Positions 26,120 to 33,526 of a stretch of 34,400 nucleotides of DNA are shown here, in pieces. The stretch covers positions 591 to 34,990 of the forward strand of contig NZ_SMFM01000014.1 in NCBI RefSeq assembly GCF_004349085.1, in the 5' to 3' direction. The notes beneath the pieces were generated by a model. It was not told the origin of the DNA and did no database searches. It saw only the letters and a program-made list of their open reading frames with translations. Both the position numbers and the translations under genes were made by a program. Position 1 is the stretch's first letter, and every line of letters begins with the position of its first letter. This DNA is from Flavobacterium caseinilyticum (GTDB lineage Bacteria; Bacteroidota; Bacteroidia; Flavobacteriales; Flavobacteriaceae).

Positions 26120-27640
26120 TTACTTAATATATTCGTCAATTTTTATATTTCTATTTTCATTATTCGCTTCTTCTATTGCTTTCAGAATAATTGCGATTTG
26201 TACTTTATCAATCATATTTTTATCAAAGAAAACATATTCTATTGTTTTTGTATTTTTAATATCTTCTAATGGGTTTTTGGAAAGTAGCACTAAATCTGAA
26301 TTATATCCAACTTTTATTTTTCCAGTATTTCTTTTCATCCAATTGCTCGGCTCTACTGTTGCCGAATAAAGTACTTGTGAGTTGGTCATTCCTGATTTTG
26401 ATAAAGATTGTAACTCATCGTGAAGTGAAAACCCCGGAACAACTGTTGCTACATTGGCATCTGTTCCAGCCATAATGGTAACTTTACTGTCAACTAATGC
26501 TTTTGTCATAATATGAATTGCTTCTGCGTAAATTTTCCAGTAAATTAATGATAATTTTTTTGCCTCTGGATTTTCGTCTCCGTCATATTCATACCCATTT
26601 CTAGTTGGTAACCATCCTAATTTGTATAATGGTGTTCCTTCAATGATTTTTGGATTGACATATTTTAATTCGATTTCTTTGAGTTTTAATTTTAGATCAA
26701 ATCTTTGATTCAAAAAACTCTCACCTAACCAAATAGTTGAAGTAACACTAATATTATTCTCTTTTAGTTTTTTTGCTATTTGGACTGAACGTGTTTTAAA
26801 ATAGTTGAGAAATTCTTTTTGATTTTTTGATATTGATTTTCCAAAATCATCGATAGTTTTTACCGTTAGTTCTTCAACGTGAGCAACCTCTTTTTGACCA
26901 GATGTATAAAATGCATCTAAATTAACTAATGGAATATGTCCAATAACTGGAATGTTATATTTTTTAGCAATATTTATTGTAGTTTTAAATATTTCAGGAT
27001 TAACAAAACCGTACATTTTAACTGCATCATAACCTTGCACTTTTTTCTTTTTTATTTCTTTTTCAGCATCATTTTTAGTTGAATAATTGATTGATTGTCT
27101 AGTCCAACGATAATAATATCCTGTTAATCCACTTTCACTAAATATTGGAGGTGATGCTATAAACATTCGTGGTCCAATTCCATTTTTTTGTATTGATTTT
27201 CTCCATTTTAAAGAAATTGGTCTTCCAGCCATTTCTCTAACAGAAGTTACACCATTTACTAAATATAAAAATAAATCGTTTTTGCTTTCTTTTAAATGAA
27301 CGTGAGAATCAATTAGTCCTGGAATTAAATATTTATCTGTTCCATCAATAATAACAGTTTTTTTTTCGACAAGTTGAATTTCTCCTAAACGAATGATTTT
27401 ACCATTTTCAATAATTACATCTTGATTTTTAATAAAATGACTACAATCTTCTGAAAGTATATTTGCGTTTTTTACATGAATTATTTCGGATGGTTTTACA
27501 ATTGAAGAAATATCAATAACTTTTGTTGATTTACCTAAAACCTTATTTAATTCATTATCCGCCCAAATAAAAACACCAATAAAAATGCCTGGCAATATAA
27601 TAGAGACGTAAAGTATTCTCCTAAACAACAGTTTTTTCAT
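26120..27640 (-). CDS. Membrane-anchored amidohydrolase-family protein
   Basis: The 506-residue product has an N-terminal membrane segment (residues 9-26), then the amidohydrolase fold: a small beta domain (VIIENGKIIRLGE, VIIDGTDKYLIPG), the metal motif LIDSHVHL with His113/His115, a Lys in YDAVKMYGF, His in VIGHIPL, His in EVAHVEELT, the acid in MAGTDANV, and the closing NSDLVLLSKNPLEDI strand. This is the imidazolonepropionase/prolidase-like branch that hydrolyses cyclic amides or peptides; the substrate is unknown. It shares one cassette with the LytTR gene 104 bases upstream. Cassette ends are GTTGGCA at 26099 and TGCCAAC at 28553. Confidence 0.87.
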   Translation of the reverse strand: MKKLLFRRILYVSIILPGIFIGVFIWADNELNKVLGKSTKVIDISSIVKPSEIIHVKNANILSEDCSHFIKNQDVIIENGKIIRLGEIQLVEKKTVIIDGTDKYLIPGLIDSHVHLKESKNDLFLYLVNGVTSVREMAGRPISLKWRKSIQKNGIGPRMFIASPPIFSESGLTGYYYRWTRQSINYSTKNDAEKEIKKKKVQGYDAVKMYGFVNPEIFKTTINIAKKYNIPVIGHIPLVNLDAFYTSGQKEVAHVEELTVKTIDDFGKSISKNQKEFLNYFKTRSVQIAKKLKENNISVTSTIWLGESFLNQRFDLKLKLKEIELKYVNPKIIEGTPLYKLGWLPTRNGYEYDGDENPEAKKLSLIYWKIYAEAIHIMTKALVDSKVTIMAGTDANVATVVPGFSLHDELQSLSKSGMTNSQVLYSATVEPSNWMKRNTGKIKVGYNSDLVLLSKNPLEDIKNTKTIEYVFFDKNMIDKVQIAIILKAIEEANNENRNIKIDEYIK

Positions 27641-27744
27641 AATTTTTTAATTCTGTTTTGAGGTGCAAAAATAAACTCAAAAGCGCTCTGAATTAGTGTG
27701 TTTTGATATGTTAGGTATGAAATATAATGTTTTAGGTACGAAAA

Positions 27745-28485
27745 CTATAAAGATAATAATTGCTCTTTATAGTTTTTAGAAACAGGCAGTTCAATTTGAG
27801 CCAAAAATATGGTGTCTTGATTTTTCCACGCTTTAAAATGAGTTGGATTTATTAAATGTGAGCGATGGATTTGAACTAAAAAGTCGAAATCTTTATGGAT
27901 TTTTTTAAGTGTACTTCGAATTAATTTTGTTTTTATTTGACTTTCGACTAAAAAGAAAATTTCCACATAATTCTGTGAATTAGAAACGCAGACTAAGTCA
28001 TTTTTTCGTATTTTTAAAATGTCCAACTTGTTTTCTCCTCTAATAACAATATTTTCGTCTTGTATTGGAATCAACTTAACAGAATATATCCTTGCTAAAA
28101 CTATAATTGGAGTTGAAATCAAAGCAGATTTAAGAATGATTACTTGTAAAAATTCAAAAAAACCAAATCCTCCATTTAGAATACGACTTTTGTAATATGA
28201 ATAGGTTATTATTAAAAAAAGGAAATGAAAAAGGAAAAGGATACTTATTTCAAAACCAATATTCCATATTAATACTTTTTGATAAACACTTTTTTGAATT
28301 ACAGCTATTAGTCCATAACATAGAAATGAAATAAAACTAAATCCAACACTTATAAGAATCCATTGTCTTGAATTTACTGTTCCATCATCAAAAGGTTTGA
28401 TAAAATAAGCGAAAATGAAAAACCAAAAACTGATAAAAATTCCGATTAGTAAATGATGGTTTATCGAAGCATTTATTTTTTTCAT
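27745..28485 (-). CDS. LytTR-domain transcription factor with four TM segments
   Basis: The 246-residue product has four membrane segments (about residues 13-30, 42-60, 77-96 and 112-130) and a cytoplasmic LytTR DNA-binding domain (about 145-246) with the typical NSQNYVEIFFL and FLVQIHRSHLINPTHF motifs, ending in ELPVSKNYKEQLLSL. LytTR proteins bind direct-repeat operators; with a membrane sensor instead of a receiver domain it probably acts as a one-component regulator. It lies upstream of the amidohydrolase on the same strand within one cassette, so regulating that gene, or itself, is the simplest inference. Confidence 0.88.
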   Translation of the reverse strand: MKKINASINHHLLIGIFISFWFFIFAYFIKPFDDGTVNSRQWILISVGFSFISFLCYGLIAVIQKSVYQKVLIWNIGFEISILFLFHFLFLIITYSYYKSRILNGGFGFFEFLQVIILKSALISTPIIVLARIYSVKLIPIQDENIVIRGENKLDILKIRKNDLVCVSNSQNYVEIFFLVESQIKTKLIRSTLKKIHKDFDFLVQIHRSHLINPTHFKAWKNQDTIFLAQIELPVSKNYKEQLLSL

Positions 28486-28552
28486 TTTTTATAAAAAAGA
28501 TAATTAAATATATGGTTGTTGTTAGTTTTTTCGCATTTTTTGGTTGTATTCG

Positions 28553-28690
28553 TGCCAACGTTTTGGTACTACAGCGGATTTGGGTTCTAAATTAAGATTT
28601 ATTTTTCGGTTATCGCTAAACTGCCAAATACAAAACCAACTTTCCATTAAGGCAATTGCCCAAATCCGTTGTAGTAGCTGCTATAGGCAG
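28553..28690 (-). repeat. Cassette site G (attC-like, best-paired arms)
   Basis: The left arm TACTACAGCGGATTTGGG pairs with the right arm CCCAAATCCGTTGTAGTA at 17 of 18 positions. The centre carries CTAAATTAAGATTTATTTTTC and AAATACAAAACCAACTTTCC. The left core is TGCCAACG and the right end is GCTATAGGC. Confidence 0.85.
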
Positions 28691-28697
28691 GTTTTAT

Positions 28698-29315
28698 TTA
28701 TTTTATTGTAAAACTAGCATCTCCATTACCACTCCAATAACTATATCTGCCTTTCGGTAGTTTTTGAAGCAATTCATGATACTTTACTTTTAGATTAAGT
28801 TCCTTGTCCAAAAAATCTAATACTTTTTGTGCTTTTTTTCGGTTTTCAGGTGTGTCTTTTTCATTTTTTTGATTGGGGGTTAATTCCCAAAAACTATATT
28901 CTTTAATTACATTATTAGATTTAATATAAAACTCTGTGTGAACACCGTCAAGCCCCATTACACAATCATCATTTTCGGTACAATTTTTAACAGTTTCAAG
29001 CGCGATCTTTTTGAATTCAGAAATTAGCTTTTCAACTTTTGATTTTTCAATCTGCATTTTACCTACAAAAAGTTCACTCTTGTTTTCAAAATCTCTGTCA
29101 ATCACAATGTTTACATTACCAAAAAAATCACCATCTAATTTTTCAATAAGCTCTATTGTTAGAGGAGAACTCGATAATTTAATTTGATAAATGGTCTTAT
29201 AAATTTTGTCATTAAAATTAATAGAATCTTGTTGTTGATTTATTAACTTTTCTTGAGATTGAACAAAACTAGAATTTGCTATTAAACAAAGAAAAAGTAA
29301 AAAATAATTATTCAT
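28698..29315 (-). CDS. Exported protein of unknown function
   Basis: The 205-residue product has a signal peptide (MNNYFLLFLCLIANSSFVQSQ, cleaved near SQ). The mature part alternates strands and helices (KTIYQIKLSSSPLTIELIEK, VNIVIDRDFENKSELFVGKM, TENDDCVMGLDGVHTEFYIK) with a Cys pair (CTENDDC). I do not recognise the family. The frame is open to 29381; the Met at 29315 gives the signal peptide. It is a single-gene cassette: the stop is 7 bases from site G and the start 41 bases from the next AAC. Ends CTATAGGC and GCCTATAAC are inverted. Confidence 0.75.
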   Translation of the reverse strand: MNNYFLLFLCLIANSSFVQSQEKLINQQQDSINFNDKIYKTIYQIKLSSSPLTIELIEKLDGDFFGNVNIVIDRDFENKSELFVGKMQIEKSKVEKLISEFKKIALETVKNCTENDDCVMGLDGVHTEFYIKSNNVIKEYSFWELTPNQKNEKDTPENRKKAQKVLDFLDKELNLKVKYHELLQKLPKGRYSYWSGNGDASFTIK

Positions 29316-29348
29316 TGGAGTTGTTGTTTTTAGCATTCGTTTAAACTT

Positions 29349-29862
29349 GCCTATAACGTCAGTTCGTCTAAAAACCTCCAAACGAACAGTATTTTGTTAA
29401 TCAGTGAGTAAATATATGTGATTTAAACTACAATAAAAATTCTTTTTTAAAATAGCATCTTTCACTTTCTCAAAACAAAACAGGCTTTAAAATGCTTTAA
29501 AAATTGCTCTTAGAGTCCTAAAATAAAAGTCCAATACTTGTAGATATTGTTTTAGTAGATTGTGGTCAATCAGATTGAAAATTCGACGTAGATTATATGC
29601 AGAGAAAATCAAACCTACATTGGCTGAGGCATGCTTAATGGTTTTTTTGGTCATAATATAATAAAAATCCCATTGCCGTTTTATGACTCTCCCGCAAAGA
29701 GCGGGACAGGCTGCCGGATGATCTACGATAGCTTGTCTTCCTGCCGGTTGGCGAGGTTAGGGACTAAATTAAGTCCATTATTCGGATTTGCCAAATCATC
29801 CCAAATCAAAACCAACTTCAAATTAAGCCTAATACCCAAATTGCTTGTAGCGTGTGTTGGCA
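29349..29862 (-). repeat. Cassette site H with IS remnant inside (514-bp composite)
   Basis: The left end is GCCTATAACG and the IS remnant runs about 29360-29740. The remainder is CTGCCGGTTGGCGAGG, GGGACTAAATTAAGTCC, AACTTCAAATTAAGCC, TACCCAAATTGCTTGTAGCG, with right end GTTGGCA at 29856. It is a near-copy of site F. Confidence 0.8.
29360..29740 (-). pseudogene. IS1182-type transposase C-terminal fragment (second copy)
   Basis: It has the same content and the same break point as the fragment at 25602-25984, including the same replaced patch in the DDE Glu region, here with a perfect small palindrome (CCCGC AAAGA GCGGG at 29691-29705) and no stop. It instead carries a single-base frameshift near the 3' end (CAATAAAAATTC versus CAATTAAAATTC). 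The shared truncation means both copies descend from one damaged element. Confidence 0.8.
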
Positions 29863-29873
29863 GATGATTTTTT

Positions 29874-30902
29874 TTACGTTTCGTTTTCTGGATATATTTT
29901 TTCCCTCAAGTATATAAAATACGGTAAAGTTAAAATTATGATCCAAATTGCGGTTTGTCTATATATTATTTGATATTTATAATTTATGAAATAAAATGAA
30001 GAACAGTAGAGTAGGCAAAGAAAAGAATCAAATTTCATTACTTGCTTTTCTGAATATCTTTCAATATGCGTTTTATTCATTGCTTTTATATCGTTCATAT
30101 GTGTTTTGTCATAAAACCTATTTCTACTTGGCAAATATTCAGCTACCATTAAAAAATTCTGCAAAATGTACATCGAAGATATACCTAAAATAAAATACTC
30201 TAAAGTTAGTATAGACCCATTTACAGCATCCGTGTCTTCGATGTTTTGACTATTAAAAACACTAAAAATATGTTCTGTGGCGAAAATTATCATAATCATT
30301 GAACTCCATATACTTAAAAACAGTCTGTGATTTCTACTTAAAGGAATATATGTAAATGCGTGAATTAAAGAATAGAATGAAATTAAGAAAGATATTGAGA
30401 TTAATGATAAGGAAAATAGATTTAGGTTCTCAAAGAAATTATAATCAAAAATCCAATATATTATTGAAATCGATTGAATTAGAGTTATTCCTTCGGTTAG
30501 TTTTGGAACAACTTTTTTATCGTGGAAAATTACTGATATTAAAATAAAAAATGCTAAAAAAGTAAAAGGCCAAGCTTCAATATGACTTTCGAAATTATAG
30601 TTCCTTTCGTGCTTTCCAGGTAAAAAAGCAAAAAAACTCAAAATGAGTGAGCCTAAAATTTTTAAAGCGATAATTTTCCAGTCCGTTGAAAGTCTTTTGT
30701 TTTCGTAGATTATTCCAAGTAGTAAGGGAATGAAACTTAAAGTAAATAATTTTCTCTCACTTACTTGAACTCTGTAGATAATATAAATTAAAAACATTAA
30801 GAGAAAGAAACCAAGAATATAAAAGTAAGTTGACCATTTTTTGTAGAATGGTAATTCTACTTTAATTGTCTTCTTTTTAATAGTTTTTTTTCTTTCGGTC
30901 AT
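29874..30902 (-). CDS. Polytopic membrane protein, unknown function
   Basis: The 342-residue protein has a Lys-rich cytoplasmic start (MTERKKTIKKKTIKVELPFY) and about nine or ten membrane segments, for example YILGFFLLMFLIYIIY, IIALKILGSLILSFFAFL, FTFLAFFILISVIF, LISISFLISFYSLI and AIWIIILTLPYFIYL. I found no transporter or enzyme motif and recognise no family. It is a single-gene cassette with ends GTTGGCAGATGATTT and AAATTATCTGCCAAC, matched over 15 positions with one mismatch, among the longest pairs in the array. The stop lies 11 bases from site H. Confidence 0.75.
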   Translation of the reverse strand: MTERKKTIKKKTIKVELPFYKKWSTYFYILGFFLLMFLIYIIYRVQVSERKLFTLSFIPLLLGIIYENKRLSTDWKIIALKILGSLILSFFAFLPGKHERNYNFESHIEAWPFTFLAFFILISVIFHDKKVVPKLTEGITLIQSISIIYWIFDYNFFENLNLFSLSLISISFLISFYSLIHAFTYIPLSRNHRLFLSIWSSMIMIIFATEHIFSVFNSQNIEDTDAVNGSILTLEYFILGISSMYILQNFLMVAEYLPSRNRFYDKTHMNDIKAMNKTHIERYSEKQVMKFDSFLCLLYCSSFYFINYKYQIIYRQTAIWIIILTLPYFIYLREKIYPENET

Positions 30903-30930
30903 TAGTATTCGTTTCGTTCTTTTAAATTAT

Positions 30931-31067
30931 CTGCCAACGTTTGGCCGCTTGGCGATGTGGCGGATTAAGTAAGCCTAAACTTTCGGTTAATGACTAATTT
31001 TCCAAGTACAAAACCATCTTTAAATTAAGCCTAAACCCGCCATATTGCCAAACGGCGGTTAGCACAC
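30931..31067 (-). repeat. Cassette site I (attC-like)
   Basis: The left arm CGCTTGGCGATGTGGCGG pairs with the right arm CCGCCATATTGCCAAACG (mostly Watson-Crick or G-T). The centre has TTTCGGTTAATG and CAAGTACAAAACCATC. The left core is CTGCCAACG and the right end is GTTAGCACACG. Its arm sequence differs from sites G, K and L while still self-pairing. Confidence 0.83.
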
Positions 31068-31072
31068 GTTTT

Positions 31073-31822
31073 TTAATACTCGTATGTCAAATTGATATTG
31101 TTATTTTCTGGTACAAAAATTAAAAGATTCTCTGTAGTTGCAATTCCATTTTTAATTTTAGTGATTGTGATTAAATTCTTTTCATTTCGAGCAACAATAA
31201 CATTGTTGAATGTTTCGACTTGATTAATTGAAATATAATTCCCAAAACCACTTGATTGAGAAGCGTATTGCGACTCAATAAGGTCATTTTGACCTATTTT
31301 AAGTCCCGAAGGATATAGAGTCTGGACTTCAAATCTGTCATTACTGTTTAATGGAAGAAAATTATTCAAGGTTACAGTAATGAAGTCTTTTGTTGGAATA
31401 TAGAATGATTTGTTAATTATGGTATCACGAGTAGGCAAAGAATATATGGCTTCGGCAATATATATATCATTTTTCCTGATGTAATTTTCAGGGCTAAGAT
31501 GTGATTCATCAATTAAGAGTGCAAAATAGCCTTGTCCATTTCCTCCAATTTCGCTGTCTTCAAGATAGAATTCCATACTATAGAATCCGTTTTCATCAGT
31601 TTCAGTTTCTTTAATTATTCGGGTACTTGCGCTGAATGGTGCATTTGAAATTCGATAATCTAACCTTAATTTGATATTTTTTAATGGCGTATCATTTTCA
31701 GTTACGATTCTTCCTTTTAACGTTGTGCAATTTGAAGAACAAAGATTTTCGGTATCATCATCTGTTTTACTGCAGTTCAGAAAAGTAGTTAGTATTAGCA
31801 CTAATAAAATAATTTTTTTCAT
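31073..31822 (-). CDS. Lipoprotein with Ig-like/carboxypeptidase-regulatory-like domain
   Basis: The 249-residue product starts MKKIILLVLILTTFLNC (lipobox Cys at residue 17) followed by SKTDDDTENL, an acidic surface-export-type spacer. Residues about 35-130 look like a CarboxypepD_reg/CNA-B-like beta sandwich (LKGRIVTENDTPLKNIKLRL, ETDENGFYSMEFYLED). A second strand-rich part follows (FITVTLNNFLPLNSNDRFEV). The function is unknown; probably a surface lipoprotein. It is a single-gene cassette: the stop is 5 bases from site I, and ends GTTAGCACAC and GTGTGCTAAC form a perfect 10-base inverted pair. Confidence 0.8.
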   Translation of the reverse strand: MKKIILLVLILTTFLNCSKTDDDTENLCSSNCTTLKGRIVTENDTPLKNIKLRLDYRISNAPFSASTRIIKETETDENGFYSMEFYLEDSEIGGNGQGYFALLIDESHLSPENYIRKNDIYIAEAIYSLPTRDTIINKSFYIPTKDFITVTLNNFLPLNSNDRFEVQTLYPSGLKIGQNDLIESQYASQSSGFGNYISINQVETFNNVIVARNEKNLITITKIKNGIATTENLLIFVPENNNINLTYEY

Positions 31823-31870
31823 ATTGGTTTTATTTGTTGATACTATTTCTCTCGAATGGTTGCGTTAAAA

Positions 31871-32006
31871 TGTGTGCTAACGTCCCGCTGCCTGTGGATG
31901 TTGTGGAAGTTCGTAACCTCTCAGTTTTCGGCTTAACGAAAACTTGATGCGAAACGATAATTCCACTAAACTCCAGCTAGCTCAAAATGGTGGTTATGCA
32001 TAGTGC
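31871..32006 (-). repeat. Cassette site J (divergent attC-like)
   Basis: The left core is GTGTGCTAACGTCCCGC and the right end is GTTATGCATAGTGC. TTTTCGGCTTAACG is present in the centre, but the arms and the second half differ from the other sites and pair poorly by eye. The position and gene-specific ends still fit. Confidence 0.66.
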
Positions 32007-32007
32007 T

Positions 32008-32727
32008 TTACTTATCGTTTTTATAAAATTTCAAGGTTCTTTTTGTTAAGTCAACTTTTGCAATACCGCTTCTCATTCCAATAAAAATATTTTTGTCGTT
32101 AAGAACAGCAATTGAGTTAGGATATAAACTGTACCAAAATGTATTTTTAAAAATGAGTTCTTTTTTAAAATCTTTTACTATGTAGAAGTTTTCGAAAGTT
32201 GCTACAAGAAAAGTATCATTATAAATAGTAAATGCAAAAGGTGCATCTTCAAAATCAACAAGTAATTTAAAAATAAAGTCATTGTTTATTCTTTCGAGTT
32301 CAAACAAACCACCAGTGCTAAAAACTTGGTGAGCATAACTAGTTATAAAATAAATTTTGTCTTTGTAATTGAATATAAAACTAATGTTTCCTTTACTTAT
32401 TTTGATTGCTTGTTTTGTGCTATCATTTGGTTGAAAAATTAATTGACCTCCAAATTCCCCCTTGTTTATTCCAATAAGTGTTCCTCCTTGAATTTTTAGT
32501 TCGCATTTATCTACTGCTTTAAATTTTTCAATTTCTAGCCTGTCTTTAACTAACTTAACACTAAACTCATTTTTAGAATGATTTAACGGATACCATTCTT
32601 CAGATTCAACTTTTGGTTGCATACTTTCGACAAACTCTTTTGGAATCATATCACGTGTCTGCGCATAGTTTTTTTGACAAATTGTTATCAAAAAGAAGAG
32701 CAAAATATATAAAATCTTTAAGTTCAT
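32008..32727 (-). CDS. Exported protein of unknown function
   Basis: The 239-residue product has a signal peptide (MNLKILYILLFFLITICQKN, cleaved near YAQ). The mature part is rich in short hydrophobic strands with repeating aromatic turns (SFIFNYKDKIYFITSYAHQV, NDTFLVATFENFYIVKDF, NDKNIFIGMRSGIAKVDLTK), suggesting a small beta-propeller-like fold. I do not recognise the family. The frame opens at 32751 inside the cassette site, so the Met at 32727 is preferred. It is a single-gene cassette with ends GTTATGCATAGTGC and GCATTATGCATAAC; the stop is one base from site J. Confidence 0.75.
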   Translation of the reverse strand: MNLKILYILLFFLITICQKNYAQTRDMIPKEFVESMQPKVESEEWYPLNHSKNEFSVKLVKDRLEIEKFKAVDKCELKIQGGTLIGINKGEFGGQLIFQPNDSTKQAIKISKGNISFIFNYKDKIYFITSYAHQVFSTGGLFELERINNDFIFKLLVDFEDAPFAFTIYNDTFLVATFENFYIVKDFKKELIFKNTFWYSLYPNSIAVLNDKNIFIGMRSGIAKVDLTKRTLKFYKNDK

Positions 32728-32740
32728 AGGGTTTTTGATA

Positions 32741-32884
32741 GCATTATGCATAACGTCCCGCGGCTTTGCTAGGTTTTGGGACTAAGTTAAGATTTTTCTT
32801 CCGGATAATCACTTTTATTTCAAGTACAAGACCAACTTCAAATTAAGCCGAAAACCCAAATCCAGCAAAACCGCTGTTATAGGC
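32741..32884 (-). repeat. Cassette site K (attC-like)
   Basis: The left arm CGGCTTTGCTAGGTTTTGGG pairs with the right arm CCCAAATCCAGCAAAACCG. The centre has ACTAAGTTAAGATTTTTCTTC and AAGACCAACTTCAAATTAAG. The left core is TTATGCATAACG and the right end is GTTATAGGC. Confidence 0.85.
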
Positions 32885-33362
32885 TGGCGCAATTCGATTC
32901 AATTTTATTCTTTAAGCTTTTAAGTATCCTTTTTCGAGTTCCAAAATCCAATATTCCTGGGCGATTGCAAAAAGCATTAAATTCAATTTGGTTTTCATGA
33001 ATATAAAAGTGTATTTCATAATCCAATCCCAAAACATATTTTTTGTAATACAGTCTAATTATTTCAGAATTAAAACTGGGTAAAGTTTTAAAATTTTTTT
33101 CTTCCGCAAGTTTGTTGATGATTATTTTTTTATTTGTATTCTCGATTTCACAATAAACAAATATAGATTTAGAATTTTGGTATATTTTGAAAATGGCATA
33201 TATTCCTAAAGAGAATAATGAAATAAAAGTTATTGCTATACTTTCTTGTCTGTTCTCATATCCAAATTGCGCAAGAATAAAAAAAGGAGTTGCGAAACAA
33301 AATATCAAAATTATTGCATAGTTGAATTTTTCACTAAAAGGCGTTTTAATTTGTTGTTTCAT
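32877..33362 (-). CDS. Two-TM membrane protein; stop codon lies in the cassette end
   Basis: The 161-residue protein has two adjacent N-terminal membrane segments (FNYAIILIFCFATPFFILAQ and AITFISLFSLGIYAIFKIYQ) and a cytoplasmic C-terminal domain of about 95 residues with strand pattern (SIFVYCEIENTNKKIIINKL, LGLDYEIHFYIHENQIEFNA). I do not recognise the family. The TAA stop is formed by the TATAAC of the cassette end itself, so coding sequence runs into the recombination site. The start is 29 bases from the next AAC, leaving no room for its own promoter. Ends GTTATAGGC and GCCTATAAC are a perfect pair. Confidence 0.75.
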   Translation of the reverse strand: MKQQIKTPFSEKFNYAIILIFCFATPFFILAQFGYENRQESIAITFISLFSLGIYAIFKIYQNSKSIFVYCEIENTNKKIIINKLAEEKNFKTLPSFNSEIIRLYYKKYVLGLDYEIHFYIHENQIEFNAFCNRPGILDFGTRKRILKSLKNKIESNCASL

Positions 33363-33380
33363 ACGTTCGGTTTTTCAGTG

Positions 33381-33521
33381 CTTGCCTATAACGTTCCGCT
33401 ACTACAGCGGGTTTGGGACTAAATTAAGCGCTATTTTCGGATTTGCCAAATCATCCCATATACACAACCATTTTCCCATTAAGCCAATTGCCCAAATTGC
33501 TTGTAGCGTGTGTTGGCGGTA
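33381..33521 (-). repeat. Cassette site L (attC-like)
   Basis: CGCTAC and TTTGGG on the left pair with GTAGCG and CCCAAA on the right. The centre has GACTAAATTAAGCGC and ACAACCATTTTCCCATTAAG. The left core is GCCTATAACG and the right end is GTTGGCGGTA. Confidence 0.85.
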
Positions 33522-33526
33522 GTTTT

